This document shows, piece by piece, positions 53,702 to 64,000 of a stretch of DNA of 64,000 bases. Position 1 is the first letter of the stretch. The number at the start of each line of letters is the position of its first letter. The notes below the pieces were generated by a model, which had not been told where the DNA came from, ran no database searches, and worked only from the letters and a program-made list of their open reading frames with translations. The translations under genes and the position numbers were made by a program. The DNA is from Ciona intestinalis. Taxonomy: Eukaryota > Chordata > Ascidiacea > Phlebobranchia > Cionidae. The stretch covers positions 425,644 through 489,643 of the forward strand of contig NC_020167.2 of the NCBI RefSeq assembly GCF_000224145.3. Direction: 5' to 3'.

Positions 53702-56700
53702 ATGGATGTTAATCACTTAAGTTTTACAATACCCTTGGCTGCATTTCTTCTTTATTTGAACTCTTGTTTTTGCGGCTTTGTGTTTGATGATGTATCAGCT
53801 ATTTTAAACAACAAAGATATTTTATCAAATTCATCAATTTATAATTTGCTATGGAATGATTTTTGGGGAACGCCAATGGTTGAGGTTAGTTGCATTTGAG
53901 AACAATTTTTGTCACATTTTTTGTTTTTATTATATCTGCCATGGGGTATCGTATCAAAACAGTGAAAAGGGTGATTTTCGATAATTTTAGTGTTATTTTA
54001 ATGGTTTTCATGACACGTATGTAACCTATTGTCTTAATTGGGTTTCATCAGAATAATATTAATAGAAGTAGTTTGGTTTTTATAAATATAACATTTCTGT
54101 TGCAGGAAAGAAGCCACAAATCATATCGACCTTTGACAGTGTTGACTTTTCGATTGAATTATCTGGTTTCTGGTTTCAATCCATGGTCGTACCATTTATT
54201 AAATGCTATTTTGCATTCATTGGTTTGTTATCTCGTATTTAAAATGAACAGCAAGATTGTTGGACTGTGTGGATCTCACAGCTTAGCTTCTGCACATCGA
54301 AATAAAAATTCTATCCACCATGGAAAAGGAACCACCACAATTCCTGGAAACTTGGATTTAGAAAAAACTACAAAAACGATTTCATTTTGTGCTACTTTGC
54401 TCTTTGTGGTTCATCCTGTTCACACCGAAGCTGTGGGTATTTGTAGATAACAGTAAACAAAATTTAAGCTTTTTTATGTTGTTTACAGGTGACTGGTGTT
54501 GTCGGAAGAGCTGAATTATTATCTGCATTGTTTTTTATTCTTTCCATTCTCTGTTATACGAGAACTACTGCTAAGTGCATTGTAAGTAATAGGTAACGAA
54601 ATTATAGTATTGTACCTCATCAATGGTTGGTTGTTTAACATATTTTTTGTAGATTTTGTCTTTTGTTTGTACAATACTTGGTATTTTGAGTAAAGAACAA
54701 TCAATTACAGTATTAGGTGTTCTTGTTTTCGTTGAAATCCTTGTTTTAAACAAGGTAAGTTTCTGAGTTTACATATTAATGAATTTATGTTAAAATACGT
54801 TTATTTTACAGTTAAGTTTGGATGATTTCTGTTTAGTTTTGGTGAGAACATTAACCTCTCGAAGGCAGATGAAGCTAAAACCACTGTTTCTTAGAATAAC
54901 AGCTTGTGTTGGAATGGGTATTTGTTTAATTTATGCACGAATGAGATTAATGCAAGGAGCTCTACCTCATTTTACTGGTGTGTAATTTATTCCATAATAA
55001 TAATAATAATGTACAAAATGTTGCTGCCAAAAATAACCTAAAGTAAAAAAGTTATCTTAGTAAATTATTTGTTGTGACAACGTTTGAACGTTCCATTGTT
55101 GTTTTATTTTAAAAAACATTTAGTAACATTTTCGGCGCACCCTAGAGGATATATAAAAAAAACAATGATTAAATGAATCTTATTTATTCTCACATGGTAG
55201 CCAACAGCACCGCATACATTATACAACTTTTTCATTGTATGGCTAAGAATTTAGAATTCTATATCTCAAAGAAAAAAATAGGTTGGGGAGTCAGTGTTAA
55301 GTGTCTTAATAAAGCGTATCCTCTGAGCTGACTGACTTACTACTGCTTTGCGTAAGACTAATATTAAAATATTTTTTTTAATTTAAGGTTTTGACAATCC
55401 AGCAAGTTCAGAAAAATTCCCTGCACGTCATTTAACTTACAATCATTTGCTATCTTTAAATAGTTTGTTATTATTGAATCCGTATAACTTGTTGTGTGAT
55501 TGGTCAATGGGAACAGTTCCTATAATAACATCTTTTTTTGATGTTCGCAACGTTGGTGCTTTATATTTCTGGGTGCTTTACATAATTATAGGTATGTACT
55601 ATTTATAAGATTCAGGACTGGATAGTTTATTAAATGCCTAAATTTTCTTTAACGTTACCTGTAAAAGTACTTGGAAAAAATTCTAAAATTAAAAAGAATT
55701 GTATATATGAACAGTGCATAGGAAAATATAAAAAAATGTTTTATTTTCATGTAAGATTAATTTGCATAGAGCAGGAAAGTAGGTACCCCCTCTTTTGGGA
55801 TTTTTTTTATATTTCATTGTTATTTTTTAACGTTATTTTAGAAGAGTTTAGTTATTCTACTCATTACCCATTATACAAATGTGTAATCATTGTGTACAAA
55901 AAGTTTTATTAAAAATTATGTATACTCGCTCCAAGTTATAATTTCCTTAATGTTTCAGGTTTGCATGCTGTGTTCTCTCATACATTTGTAAGCAGAGTGG
56001 CAAGTTTTTGTATCAGTGTAATTACTTTACCCTTCTTGCCAGCTTCAAATTTATTCATTCCTGTTGGGTTTGTTGTTGCTGAACGTATTCTTTATATTCC
56101 AAGCATTGGATTCTGTCTGCTTGTTGCTCTGGGATTCTTTAAACTTCAACTAAAACTGTAATTATGCTTTCTTATGGTTATTTAATCACATTTATTTGAA
56201 CGTGTAAAATAAAGACCAATGCAAAACAATAACCTTAAAATATCTGTTATTACAGTGTTACTATTTTACTTTTAAAATAATATTTATTCCCCTTTCCAGA
56301 AAGAAAAAATTTCTGGTTTGGTTTTTATTTAGTTGTCTGATTGCTGCACATTCAATGAAAACAATCCATCGCAACTTTGAATGGATTTCTGAGAGACATT
56401 TATTTAAAAGTGGTCTAAAGGTAACAATAAATATACATGCATTGCATTATTTGCATATATACAGTTTAAATTGTGCAGATAACCCAACGCAATGCTAAGA
56501 TATGGAATAATGTTGGACATACATATGAGGATGAGAATGATTGGAAAACAGCTTTGTGGTTCTTTAAACAGGTTGGTTTTGAAGGGACGTACCGAGTAAA
56601 AATATATGAATAGAAATACTCATATGTGATCTAAAGGTACCACCAAAGTTTCGGTTGATATGATTTCCTAAAAAATGTCACCTAACTTTGACAATCTCTA

Positions 56701-59700
56701 GTTTCTATACAACTAAATAAAAAAAGATTTCTTCAATGAATGTTTCTTCTTTGTGAATATCTGATTCTTAATAAATAATAAGTAAACCTTTGATTGAACA
56801 TAGCTACCTAAATTTACAGTGTTATATCTTTGTTAAAATAAGCTTTTTCAGGAGGTGTTTTCACAGGAGATGTTTTGTTTTTTTGAAACTTTGGTGGCAA
56901 CTTTACATCCAATTTGAGCATTTTTATCCATTATTTTTTTTATTGGTCAACCCACTTAAGTTTCTCAATCCCCATCTTTCATGACTTAATATTACACACG
57001 GTTTGTTTAACAATGGTTGTTCTGATGTGTATTTGTTATATGTGTTGCTTACCATTTTGCATATTTATATATTTTATTATTTTATAGGCTACTCTTGTAC
57101 AACCAGATGATATAGGTGCTCATATGAATTCAGGTCGAATGTTTGAAAACATGAATGATTTTGTTGCAGCAGAAAAATGTTACAAAGAAGCTAAAAGTCA
57201 TCTTCCTAAGGTACACGGGTCTTTTTAAAATGAAATATTCATAAAATTATTTTGCTACATAATAGTTGTTATGTTTTAAAAAATAAATTGTTTTTTACCT
57301 TATTTTATAAATGTAATTGCAGACAACATTTTTATTTTATGAAAGTATTCATACCAAAATATGTTATTATTTACAGCCAGTTCCAGGTCAATCATACACC
57401 ACTAGGATTAATCCGCATAATTTGCAATTGTTTATCCGTCTTGCAAATTTAATTAAAAAGAACTCTTCAAGGTATGTGCAATAATACAACATAAAAGTTT
57501 TGTAATAATATACCAAGACACAGGTTAGAGGAAGCTGAGAAGTTGTATGAAGAAGTAATTCATATGCGACCATCATTTCTTGATGCTCACATGAACAGGT
57601 TCTTGTCACGTTCACAGTCTTTCTAACAGAATATTGTTTTTTTTTATGCTAACAGATTACCAGCAAACTATTTGTTTTAATAGGGGAGATGTCCTTCTAC
57701 GACTGAATAAACCGAAACAAGCAATCGCATCTTATGAACATGCTCTATCATTGACTACAAACAAAGCTGATGTTTATTTTAATCTTGGTATTTATAGCAA
57801 ATTATTTTTTTAATGTCGTTAAATTTACATGACTAATATTTTATATTACATAAAGGTGTGGTACATGAACAGATGAATGAGAAAGGAAAAGCACTGGAAG
57901 CATACACATACGCGATACAACAGGAACCAACCCATATTAAAGCCCTATATAACTCTGCTGTTATTTTGCAAGTAATATTACATAAGCAATATTAATCATA
58001 AGAATGTTAGCATATACTTTACCAAGAGCACAAGAGATCCGGATCTATTACTTCGTGCAAAATCTCGAGTGGAACGGATATTAAAACTGGAATCTGATCA
58101 TTTGCTTGCCAAGACTGTCATGGGATCTATTTGTATGGATTTAGGTGACAACAAGCAAGCGATACAGTGGTGGAGAGAAGTTTTAAAGGTGAACCATTAT
58201 CAGGTGTTTTTATTGTATGTACGTAAGGTCCTTGTCCCTGACCCATTACCCCCAAAACTGCAACTTATTCCAATCACTTGCCTCACCTTAGTCAGACATA
58301 CATTTCACAGCATATCTAGATCTTTAAATAAATGATAGTTACTTATCCCTGTGTGATTGTTGTTTATTTTCTGTATGGCTGACAATTTAGCCAACCGAAG
58401 GGTAGCCTTTGTGTTGAAGCAATGTATGTCAATTGTTTTGCTCAAGGTATCAGTGTGGACCTAAACCAGGGAGCCACAACGCCAAACCTATTACCATGCT
58501 TATCTTATTTACTTTCTAAATTTAGTATTAATGTTGGAACTAAACAAAAAAATTTCAGGTGGAACCAAGTCAGAGAACTAGTCTGTTTAATATTCCATTG
58601 CTGTTATCAAAAATGGGTAAGTACTTGGTGCGTGAATTGGATACCGAAAGAAGTTTTCAACATTTTGTTTAGATGACTCAGATGCGGAATGCATTGAAGC
58701 CATAAAGGAATTGTTAAATCATCATTCGCATCATGTGAAAGGGTGGTTGTTATACGGAGATGTTATGTTGAATAAGAAAAAAGATATAATAGAAGCTCAG
58801 CGGTAATATATATATGTATAATATGATTAACCAATTTACATTAAATTTAAATGAATGCCAATTTCATGTGGCGAAAAAATGTGGGTTTTCTATTTCATAC
58901 ACTTTTTGTTCAATTGTTTTCCGAAAAGGTGATTGTTAATGAATGTAACTTACTTTATCCTCGCAAAGGCCGAAAAACGACAGTTGTTATTACACAGGTT
59001 TACCACCTCGTGCCAGCCTACGAGTTACCATGTATGTTACTTGTAGGTGATTTTTTTTGGGGGGGGGGATTTTTTTATTTTTTCAAAGTATGGCTGATAA
59101 TTTGGACAACCCATTAGTGACCACTGNNNNNNNNNNNNNNNNNNNNNNNNNNNNNNNNNNNNNNNNNNNNNNNNNNGTCGTTAAGTGTCTTGCTCAAGGA
59201 CACATACGCCCACAATGGTAGCAGCATCGAGCCTTGAACCCATTACCTCTGGGTTACAGGCAGGCGCGCTAACCACTATGCCACCGCGCCGGACGGCTGG
59301 GTTGAAGTGTTAAGGTTGTCTTTCCCAAGATGCAAAAGCCCACAATAGTAGCTACAATTGCTCTCACCCAGAGGTTATGGGTTCAAGGCTTCGGCCCTTG
59401 GGCAAGAGTGCAAGACACTTAACTGCAATTGCTCCAACCCAGTGGTCACTAATTAGTGACAAATTGTAAGCAACACTTGTTTTAACTGTATTTGCCCTGC
59501 CACGTATGGGTACACAAGTTACATTCATTCAATGGAGTTTGTATTTTAAGCCCAATTGCTTTATAGAGCTTTTAAGAATGTGATGAAAGAAGATCCATCC
59601 AACGTTCAAGGCTGGCACAATTTTTGTGTTACTTTGGTTCAACAGACAAAACTTAAAGAAGCTGAAAACTGTTTAAGAGATGTTCTTCAACTGTCCCCAC

Positions 59701-60488
59701 ATGAGACATATATATCAGGTACATATATAAACTCTTGCTGCCAGGAATGAATCCACATTCACATTTCCTTATATATGGCAGAATGGGGTAAAACGAGACA
59801 TTATCTTTTCTTGTGACATTTGAAACTAAACAGAGATTGAACTATGTAACGGTAGTCCTGCGATACTAAAACAGCGATGTTAATTGTTGAAAACGGTGGA
59901 TGCTTACAGTATCTCATCTTGCCCCACATTACTATACATACGGTGAAAAACAGCTTAAACATATTTGAATTATAAAATTGTAGAAAACCTTGCATTTGTT
60001 CGGAGGCAACTTGCATTGAATGAAAAGAAGTTACAAGAGAGAAGAGAAGTTGAAGGTCGTGGATTTAAAGTTGATCAAATTAAAGTGAAAGAAGAACCAA
60101 CACAGGTGGGAGTTAGATTTCTTTTTAAATAACTCAACTTCAGTTCCCCATTAAATTTATTTTATTTTAACTATTGCATTCACAGAGAGAAACAAAAGTA
60201 TTAGAAGAAGATATTGTTTATGTTGCTGCAAGCAAACCAAAGTCTTTGTCTTTTGAAGCCAAGAAGATTATCGATAAACTTGAACAATCAAACAAGGATG
60301 ATCGGAATATTGACAAAAAACTGACAGAGGCTTCAAAAGCCATAAAGAAGTTACAAATGTTAAACAATAAGGCACAATTAATGAAAGAAAAGAAGTGTCA
60401 ATCAACACCACCTAGTAAGAAAAATGAAGTAGATAACGTGAAAACTAAAGCAATGAAAAAGCTTGATGAGCTTGAAGCTTTACTATAA
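53702..60488 (+). CDS. TMTC3: TMTC3, ER O-mannosyltransferase with TPRs
   Basis: Twenty exons: 53702-53884, 54106-54432, 54489-54581, 54653-54754, 54812-54977, 55388-55591, 55959-56157, 56300-56420, 56479-56571, 57088-57210, 57377-57471, 57524-57598, 57684-57787, 57856-57971, 58027-58188, 58559-58616, 58673-58802, 59567-59718, 59984-60105, 60186-60488; 975 aa (human about 915). Acidic lumenal motif [13 protein letters not shown], then [65 protein letters not shown] and [20 protein letters not shown]. TPRs run from [16 protein letters not shown] to [12 protein letters not shown], and a Lys-rich coiled-coil tail ends [11 protein letters not shown], matching the human TMTC3 end. Exon 2 has a ~40-residue insertion ([17 protein letters not shown] region) absent from human. 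SINE copies in intron 17. A cadherin O-mannosylation role follows from the family. Confidence 0.96.
56632..56905. mobile_element. MITE-like inverted repeat in TMTC3 intron 9
   Basis: CTAAAGGTACCACCAAAGTT at the left faces TTGAAACTTTGGTGGCAACT at the right. Related sequence, inverted, occurs at 48300-48430 and 11270-11440. Confidence 0.55.
58930..59294 (-). mobile_element. tRNA-headed SINE, full-length with gap
   Basis: Reverse copy from AACTTACTTTATCCTCGC to CACCGCGCCGGAC with A and B boxes intact (GGTTCAAGGCTCG on the minus strand). An internal N gap lies at 59127-59176. In TMTC3 intron 17. Confidence 0.85.
59127..59176. other. Assembly gap (50 N)
   Basis: Run of N inside the SINE. Confidence 0.99.
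59355..59533 (+). mobile_element. tRNA-headed SINE, internally deleted copy
   Basis: ATGGGTTCAAGGCTTCGGCC, GACACTTAACTGCAATTGCT, AACCCAGTGGTCACTAATTA and a short ATTC tail. Opposite orientation to the preceding copy. Confidence 0.7.
59768..59938 (+). mobile_element. MITE relic in TMTC3 intron 18
   Basis: GCAGAATGGGGTAAAACGAG and GTATCTCATCTTGCCCCACA as inverted ends. Confidence 0.6.
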
Positions 60489-60538
60489 TCAATATTTGTC
60501 TGAATCCATTTACTACTTTTCTGCAAGCCACAATTTTT

Positions 60539-62415
60539 TTACAAAAGTTTAACTTTATTTTTGTTTACAAACAACTTAGGATTCTTTTTAATTTTCTTTT
60601 CAAATAAAACATTCAGTTCATTTTCTGACTTGGAGGCATCTTCTTTGAAAGCTTGGTACTCTCTTAGTACCTGCACATAAAAAACATTAAGGATGTATGT
60701 AAACAAAATACACATGTTGGGCAAATACCTTTTTCTTTAACCTTTTTATTGATAGTTGCCGGTCTTCTTGAGCTTTCAAACACGTACGAATTGCTTTGTT
60801 CCAAGGAAACTTTTTATTGGGGACTGTTAATCATGTATGATATTATATACTATAGTAAGGTTGAGGAAGGGGGATTAATAGGGCACATTTAACAACGGTT
60901 TTGTTTTAACTGTTTACCTTCATTCCCATCTGCATTAACACAGTTGACTTGTGATCCTTCATCCACAACTTCAAGTTTTTGTTTCTTTGACTTTTTAAAC
61001 TTAGGATTCGCCTCGTCACGTTTTCGTTTAATTGTTTTTTTCTTCGCATCTTGGTTGTCACAGGTAGGTAAAGGGTTGTTTTCTCGTTTATCTTTTGCAT
61101 CAAAGAATTTTGTGTAGGTACCAAATCAAATATTGCTATGAGTACTTAATAGCATTAAAAATTACTAGTAATTTTGCTGTTTTGAAAAATAATTTTTGAT
61201 CCAAATGAAGCTAGCAAAAACTAAGTTATGAATAGAAAAACAATCGAATTAACCTAGGGAAATGTTCAATTTCTGTTCTAGTATTAGGAACCTATTACTA
61301 AATTCATTTTTATTTTCATCTGATAAAAATTACTTGTTGCAGGAGGTGTTTCATTTGAAGTTTTTACAGCTGAAAAAATATTCCAAACCTCTTCTGAGAT
61401 TGATGGATTTCGTATCCTTAAACTGTTTCCAAGGAAATTCTGTCAAATTTTTTTTGTTAATTCTGTCTCAAGGAAAATTGTTGCAGTTCACAACCTACCA
61501 AAAACTTTCCTCTTTTTCTTGGTATATTCTCATAGTTAAGGAGTTGATCCAAGATCTTCTTTACTTCACTGTTTTGATTCGTCAGAGTCGCAGCAGCACA
61601 GGTGATCTGGAATAGATTTTGATATTAACAAAAACAAATGAAGGATAATATAAATTCAATACTAGTCCAAAACCACAGTCGTTACAACACAGATGTTCAT
61701 ACACCTCGTGCCAGCTTACGAGTTACCATGTACGTTACTTTGTGGGTCATTATTTTTTGGGAGATTTTTTATGTATGGCTGACAACTTGGGGGTTGTCCA
61801 TTAGTGACCACTAAGTTGGAGCAATTGCTTTTAAGTGTTTTGCCCAAGGACACACATGGCCACAATGGTAGCAGCGTCAAGCCTTGAACCCATTATCCTC
61901 TGGGTTACAGGCAGGCGCGCTATGCCACGGCGCGGCTGTATTGTACGATTCATCGGCTATAGTTATACCCAAACGAAGTGGGCTCCTGTATAGGCCTTGT
62001 TAGGCTTTGTATATCTTGAAACTTGACTGGTTATACAGTTTCTAATTCAATGCCCCCAAGCTTTATACGATTTAAAAAAAAAATATTGCTTGAATGCAGT
62101 AAATTTATTTTACCTTTTTAATCCACTCCTGCTGTTTAACTTCTCCTTTATTTGGTTTTGCAACAAATCCAGAAGCAGAATATTTCTCATCTTCAGTTAT
62201 ACAAGAGGTGTGGTTGATGTAGTCGTCGCCCCTGTTTTACATGAAGCATGAGAAAATCCAAAACGAAATGCCATGTGGCTAAAGCTTTCTTACCAAAAAT
62301 CTTTTGAGCAGTCAATGCACGTTAAATATTCACAGTTCCGACATGAATATGCATGTCTATCAACTTTGTTTTTCTTTAAAGATTCACCGCAACCGTTGCA
62401 AGTAAAAAACACCAT
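60539..62415 (-). CDS. LYAR: LYAR, cell growth-regulating nucleolar protein
   Basis: Seven exons (minus): 62294-62415, 62114-62231, 61499-61606, 61334-61439, 60918-61091, 60729-60823, 60539-60670; 284 aa (human 379). The N-terminal zinc fingers are MVFFTCNGCGESLKKNKVDR (C2HC type) and RNCEYLTCIDCSKDFWGDDY with conserved HTSCI, then EVKQQEWIKK, ENIPRKRGKF and SISEEVWNIFSAV. A Lys/Arg-rich basic middle follows, then a C-terminal domain KKFPWNKAIRTCLKAQ, LSIKRLKKKVLREYQAF and FEKKIKKNPKLF. LYAR is a nucleolar protein in pre-rRNA processing and transcription regulation. The basic region is much shorter than in human. Its stop lies only 50 bp from the TMTC3 stop (convergent). The acceptor of exon 5 (AAAAG) is the weakest call. 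A SINE sits in intron 2. Confidence 0.93.
60603..60608 (+). promoter_or_regulatory. Probable TMTC3 polyadenylation hexamer inside LYAR's last exon
   Basis: AATAAA on the plus strand 115 bp after the TMTC3 stop, within the antisense coding exon 60539-60670 of LYAR. No earlier plus-strand hexamer was seen. Confidence 0.5.
61675..61938 (-). mobile_element. tRNA-headed SINE, full-length in LYAR intron 2
   Basis: Reverse copy from CCACAGTCGTTACAACAC to GCTATGCCACGGCGCGG, with GGTTCAAGGCTTGACGCTGC on the minus strand. Part of the A-box arm is deleted. Confidence 0.8.
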
Positions 62416-62630
62416 AGCCGATTTCAAAACAACTCGAGTACAAAATGCTCACCGTCAAAATTTATTTCAGCTTGCTTTGGCATACATGTAACATGAGCGA
62501 TGGATAGTGCTTTTTTCTTTGCTCTCTCGCTTTGGCGGTATCTACTATGATCAAAGAATACTACGATAGCCTTCTTTGCTATGATCAAGCTAGAGTGATC
62601 AAAGTCAAACAATATTCAAAGTTTAGTATA

Positions 62631-62676
62631 GTCTGATCATAGTACTCTAAACTGTTTTAGAGTACTATGGTCTGAT
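62631..62676. mobile_element. 32-bp palindromic micro-insertion with 7-bp direct repeats (copy 3)
   Basis: 62638-62669 has 14-bp arms CATAGTACTCTAAA around a 4-nt centre. GTCTGAT occurs exactly at 62631-62637 and 62670-62676. It lies between the divergent LYAR and MRGBP start codons. Confidence 0.75.
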
Positions 62677-62831
62677 CACACACTGCCAGCTGCTTATTTA
62701 ACTAATAACGCTATATGTATCACCAGAATGCTAAAAAAATTGCGTATGTCTGTGTGTATCCCAATGTGCAGAGCTAGCCAATGCCAAACGGCCAATAGGA
62801 GTTTGCACGGCAGGGGAAAAGTAAATGTCTG

Positions 62832-62935
62832 GTTTTATCCTCGTATTGCGGGAAAACAACAGTCGTTATAACACGGATGTTCTGTGTTTACACCCCGTAC
62901 CCAAGGACACATACGTCCACAATGGCGGTAGCATT
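62832..62935 (-). mobile_element. tRNA-headed SINE, deleted copy
   Basis: TTTTATCCTCGTATTGCGGG, ACAGTCGTTATAACACGG, then directly CCCAAGGACACATACGTCCA and CAATGGCGGTAGCA. The middle is missing. Confidence 0.65.
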
Positions 62936-63047
62936 TTTTGGTTTCGTTTCTAACCATATTTTATATTATTGTGATGTGCACTATGTATATGTACTAAACA
63001 CCGTACAAAAACAAGCAGCGTTGTTATTAAACTGACCTTAAAATAAC

Positions 63048-63947
63048 ATGGAAACAGGATACCAATCACAACCAAGAATTAATTGGAACTCAGAAACTGA
63101 AGTTTGCCTGTTTTATGCAATGAGAGGACAAAAACCAATTGGTTAGTCTTTGCTCCTTACAAATTATTTGTTAAATTATATGATGTTTTAAATTAAATTA
63201 ACTCAGTCACGCAATGGTAGAAGAAGTCGAAAGATGGAGGGAAACTATTTTTTACCAACAATAAGCGGAGGGACTTTCGGTCCCTTTAATTAGTGCACAT
63301 CCGCTATGTCCATAATATTTAGTTTACTATGTCCGCTATGTAGTTAATATTGTGAACATAGCGGACATGCACTTATTAAATGGACCAGGGACTGAGGGAT
63401 CAGTTTTCCCTCCCCCTTAGTTGGATTAATCTGTCCTTTAACATTTCCTTCCATCCATCCCTTCTCTTTATTTGAAGTAAAAAATAGTTTCCTTTTGCCC
63501 ATAAGGTCTAAGCAATTTTTTTTCCCCTTTTAGTAACCATTGTTTCCCTCCTTTCCTCAATTTAATATTGTCCCGACTTTGCCTTTCTTTTCATTTTTTC
63601 ATTTATTTAATTTTTACTAAGTCAAAAATTATGTTAATAATCCAGGCATTAACAAGCATTTCCATATGATGTGTATACATAAAAAGTTTTGTCAATCAAT
63701 TGGTCAAACTGTGTCAAGCGATCAGTTATGGCAACATTTATCAACTATGTATAATCTTAAAGTTTTGGTAAGTAATAGCAATTCAAGTTCAATGTTCCGA
63801 ATTTTAAGTACATTTGGTTTATGTAGGATGAATCGGAGGTGTCTCCATTTAAAAATATACAAAAAGAATTCAAGCTTCCCCCCTCAATTATTAACTATAA
63901 AAAAAATAATGGAAAATCGATTGAAGAAGTAAATCAAGATGATGAAG
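63048..63947 (+). CDS. MRGBP: MRG/MORF4L-binding protein (partial, first three exons)
   Basis: Exons 63048-63141, 63646-63767 and 63827-63947 (donor GTAAGA follows); the gene continues beyond the window. The translation METGYQSQPRINWNSETEVC, LFYAMRGQKPIGINKHFHMM, CIHKKFCQSIGQTVSSDQLW, QHLSTMYNLKVLDESEVSPF closely matches the N-terminal EAF7-type domain of MRGBP (CLFHAM-G-KPVG-N-HFHM and LSTMYDM in human). MRGBP is a subunit of the NuA4/TIP60 histone acetyltransferase complex and binds MRG15. It is divergent from LYAR with about 630 bp between start codons. Intron 1 contains a pyrimidine-rich repeat. Confidence 0.94.
63225..63560. repeat. Pyrimidine/purine-rich repeat in MRGBP intron 1
   Basis: AGATGGAGGGAAACTATTTT at the left and TTCCCTCCCCC / TTTCCCTCC runs at the right are related to the 51026-51595 minisatellite and are partly inverted relative to each other. 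A small inverted pair CATAGCGGACATGC / GTGCACATCCGCTATGTC lies between (about 63292-63372). Confidence 0.65.
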
Positions 63948-64000
63948 GTAAGAATTTATATACCCAGCTGTATTTTTGTCTACCGAGTTAACTAGTCACA

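Overview
The window looks like a Ciona (sea squirt, tunicate) nuclear contig, probably of the C. intestinalis complex. The DNA is AT-rich, with compact intron-bearing animal genes whose proteins match vertebrate orthologues exon by exon. Between them lie short transposon relics, a tRNA-headed SINE with an ATTC tail, and about 200-bp MITEs. The species call is inference: no marker gene was searched. Eight N runs interrupt the assembly.

Layout. 1-1245: last two exons of an SR splicing factor (+). 1641-2585: intronless 7-TM receptor-like gene (+). 3416-9501: TMTC1-type ER O-mannosyltransferase (-). 9502-16027: transposon-rich desert (a 9-bp-TSD element carrying a retroelement fragment, a hAT element with perfect 8-bp TSD, a foldback element, telomere-like tracts). 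16028-18891: AGPAT5 (+). 18892-23083: nested repeats. 23084-23821: intronless heme oxygenase homologue (+) lacking the catalytic Gly-Asp pair. 24641-32439: NAPRT (+, 14 exons). 33181-36990: ZP-domain membrane protein (+). 37915-41645: unrecognised single-pass membrane protein (-, 13 exons). 41646-45050: repeats and satellite. 45052-46553: partial copy and then complete gene for eIF3g (+). 47125-50505: TRAPPC2 (-). 50506-52869: repeats. 52870-53409: DCTN5 (+). 53702-60488: TMTC3 (+, 20 exons). 60539-62415: LYAR (-). 63048-end: first three exons of MRGBP (+).

The genes are not an obvious pathway. They cover secretory-pathway biology (two TMTC O-mannosyltransferases, TRAPPC2, AGPAT5, DCTN5), NAD and heme metabolism, translation and nuclear functions. 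Neighbours are mostly independent transcription units, with convergent pairs (eIF3g/TRAPPC2, TMTC3/LYAR) and divergent pairs (TRAPPC2/DCTN5, LYAR/MRGBP).

The most unusual signal is a set of three 32-bp palindromes (4448-4479, 19904-19935, 62638-62669). Each is flanked by a perfect 7-bp direct repeat, and one has an empty-site copy inside this same window. They look like a family of extremely small insertions. I reconstructed the exon models by hand from splice sites, reading frame and protein similarity; phases close in every model except where an N gap intervenes.
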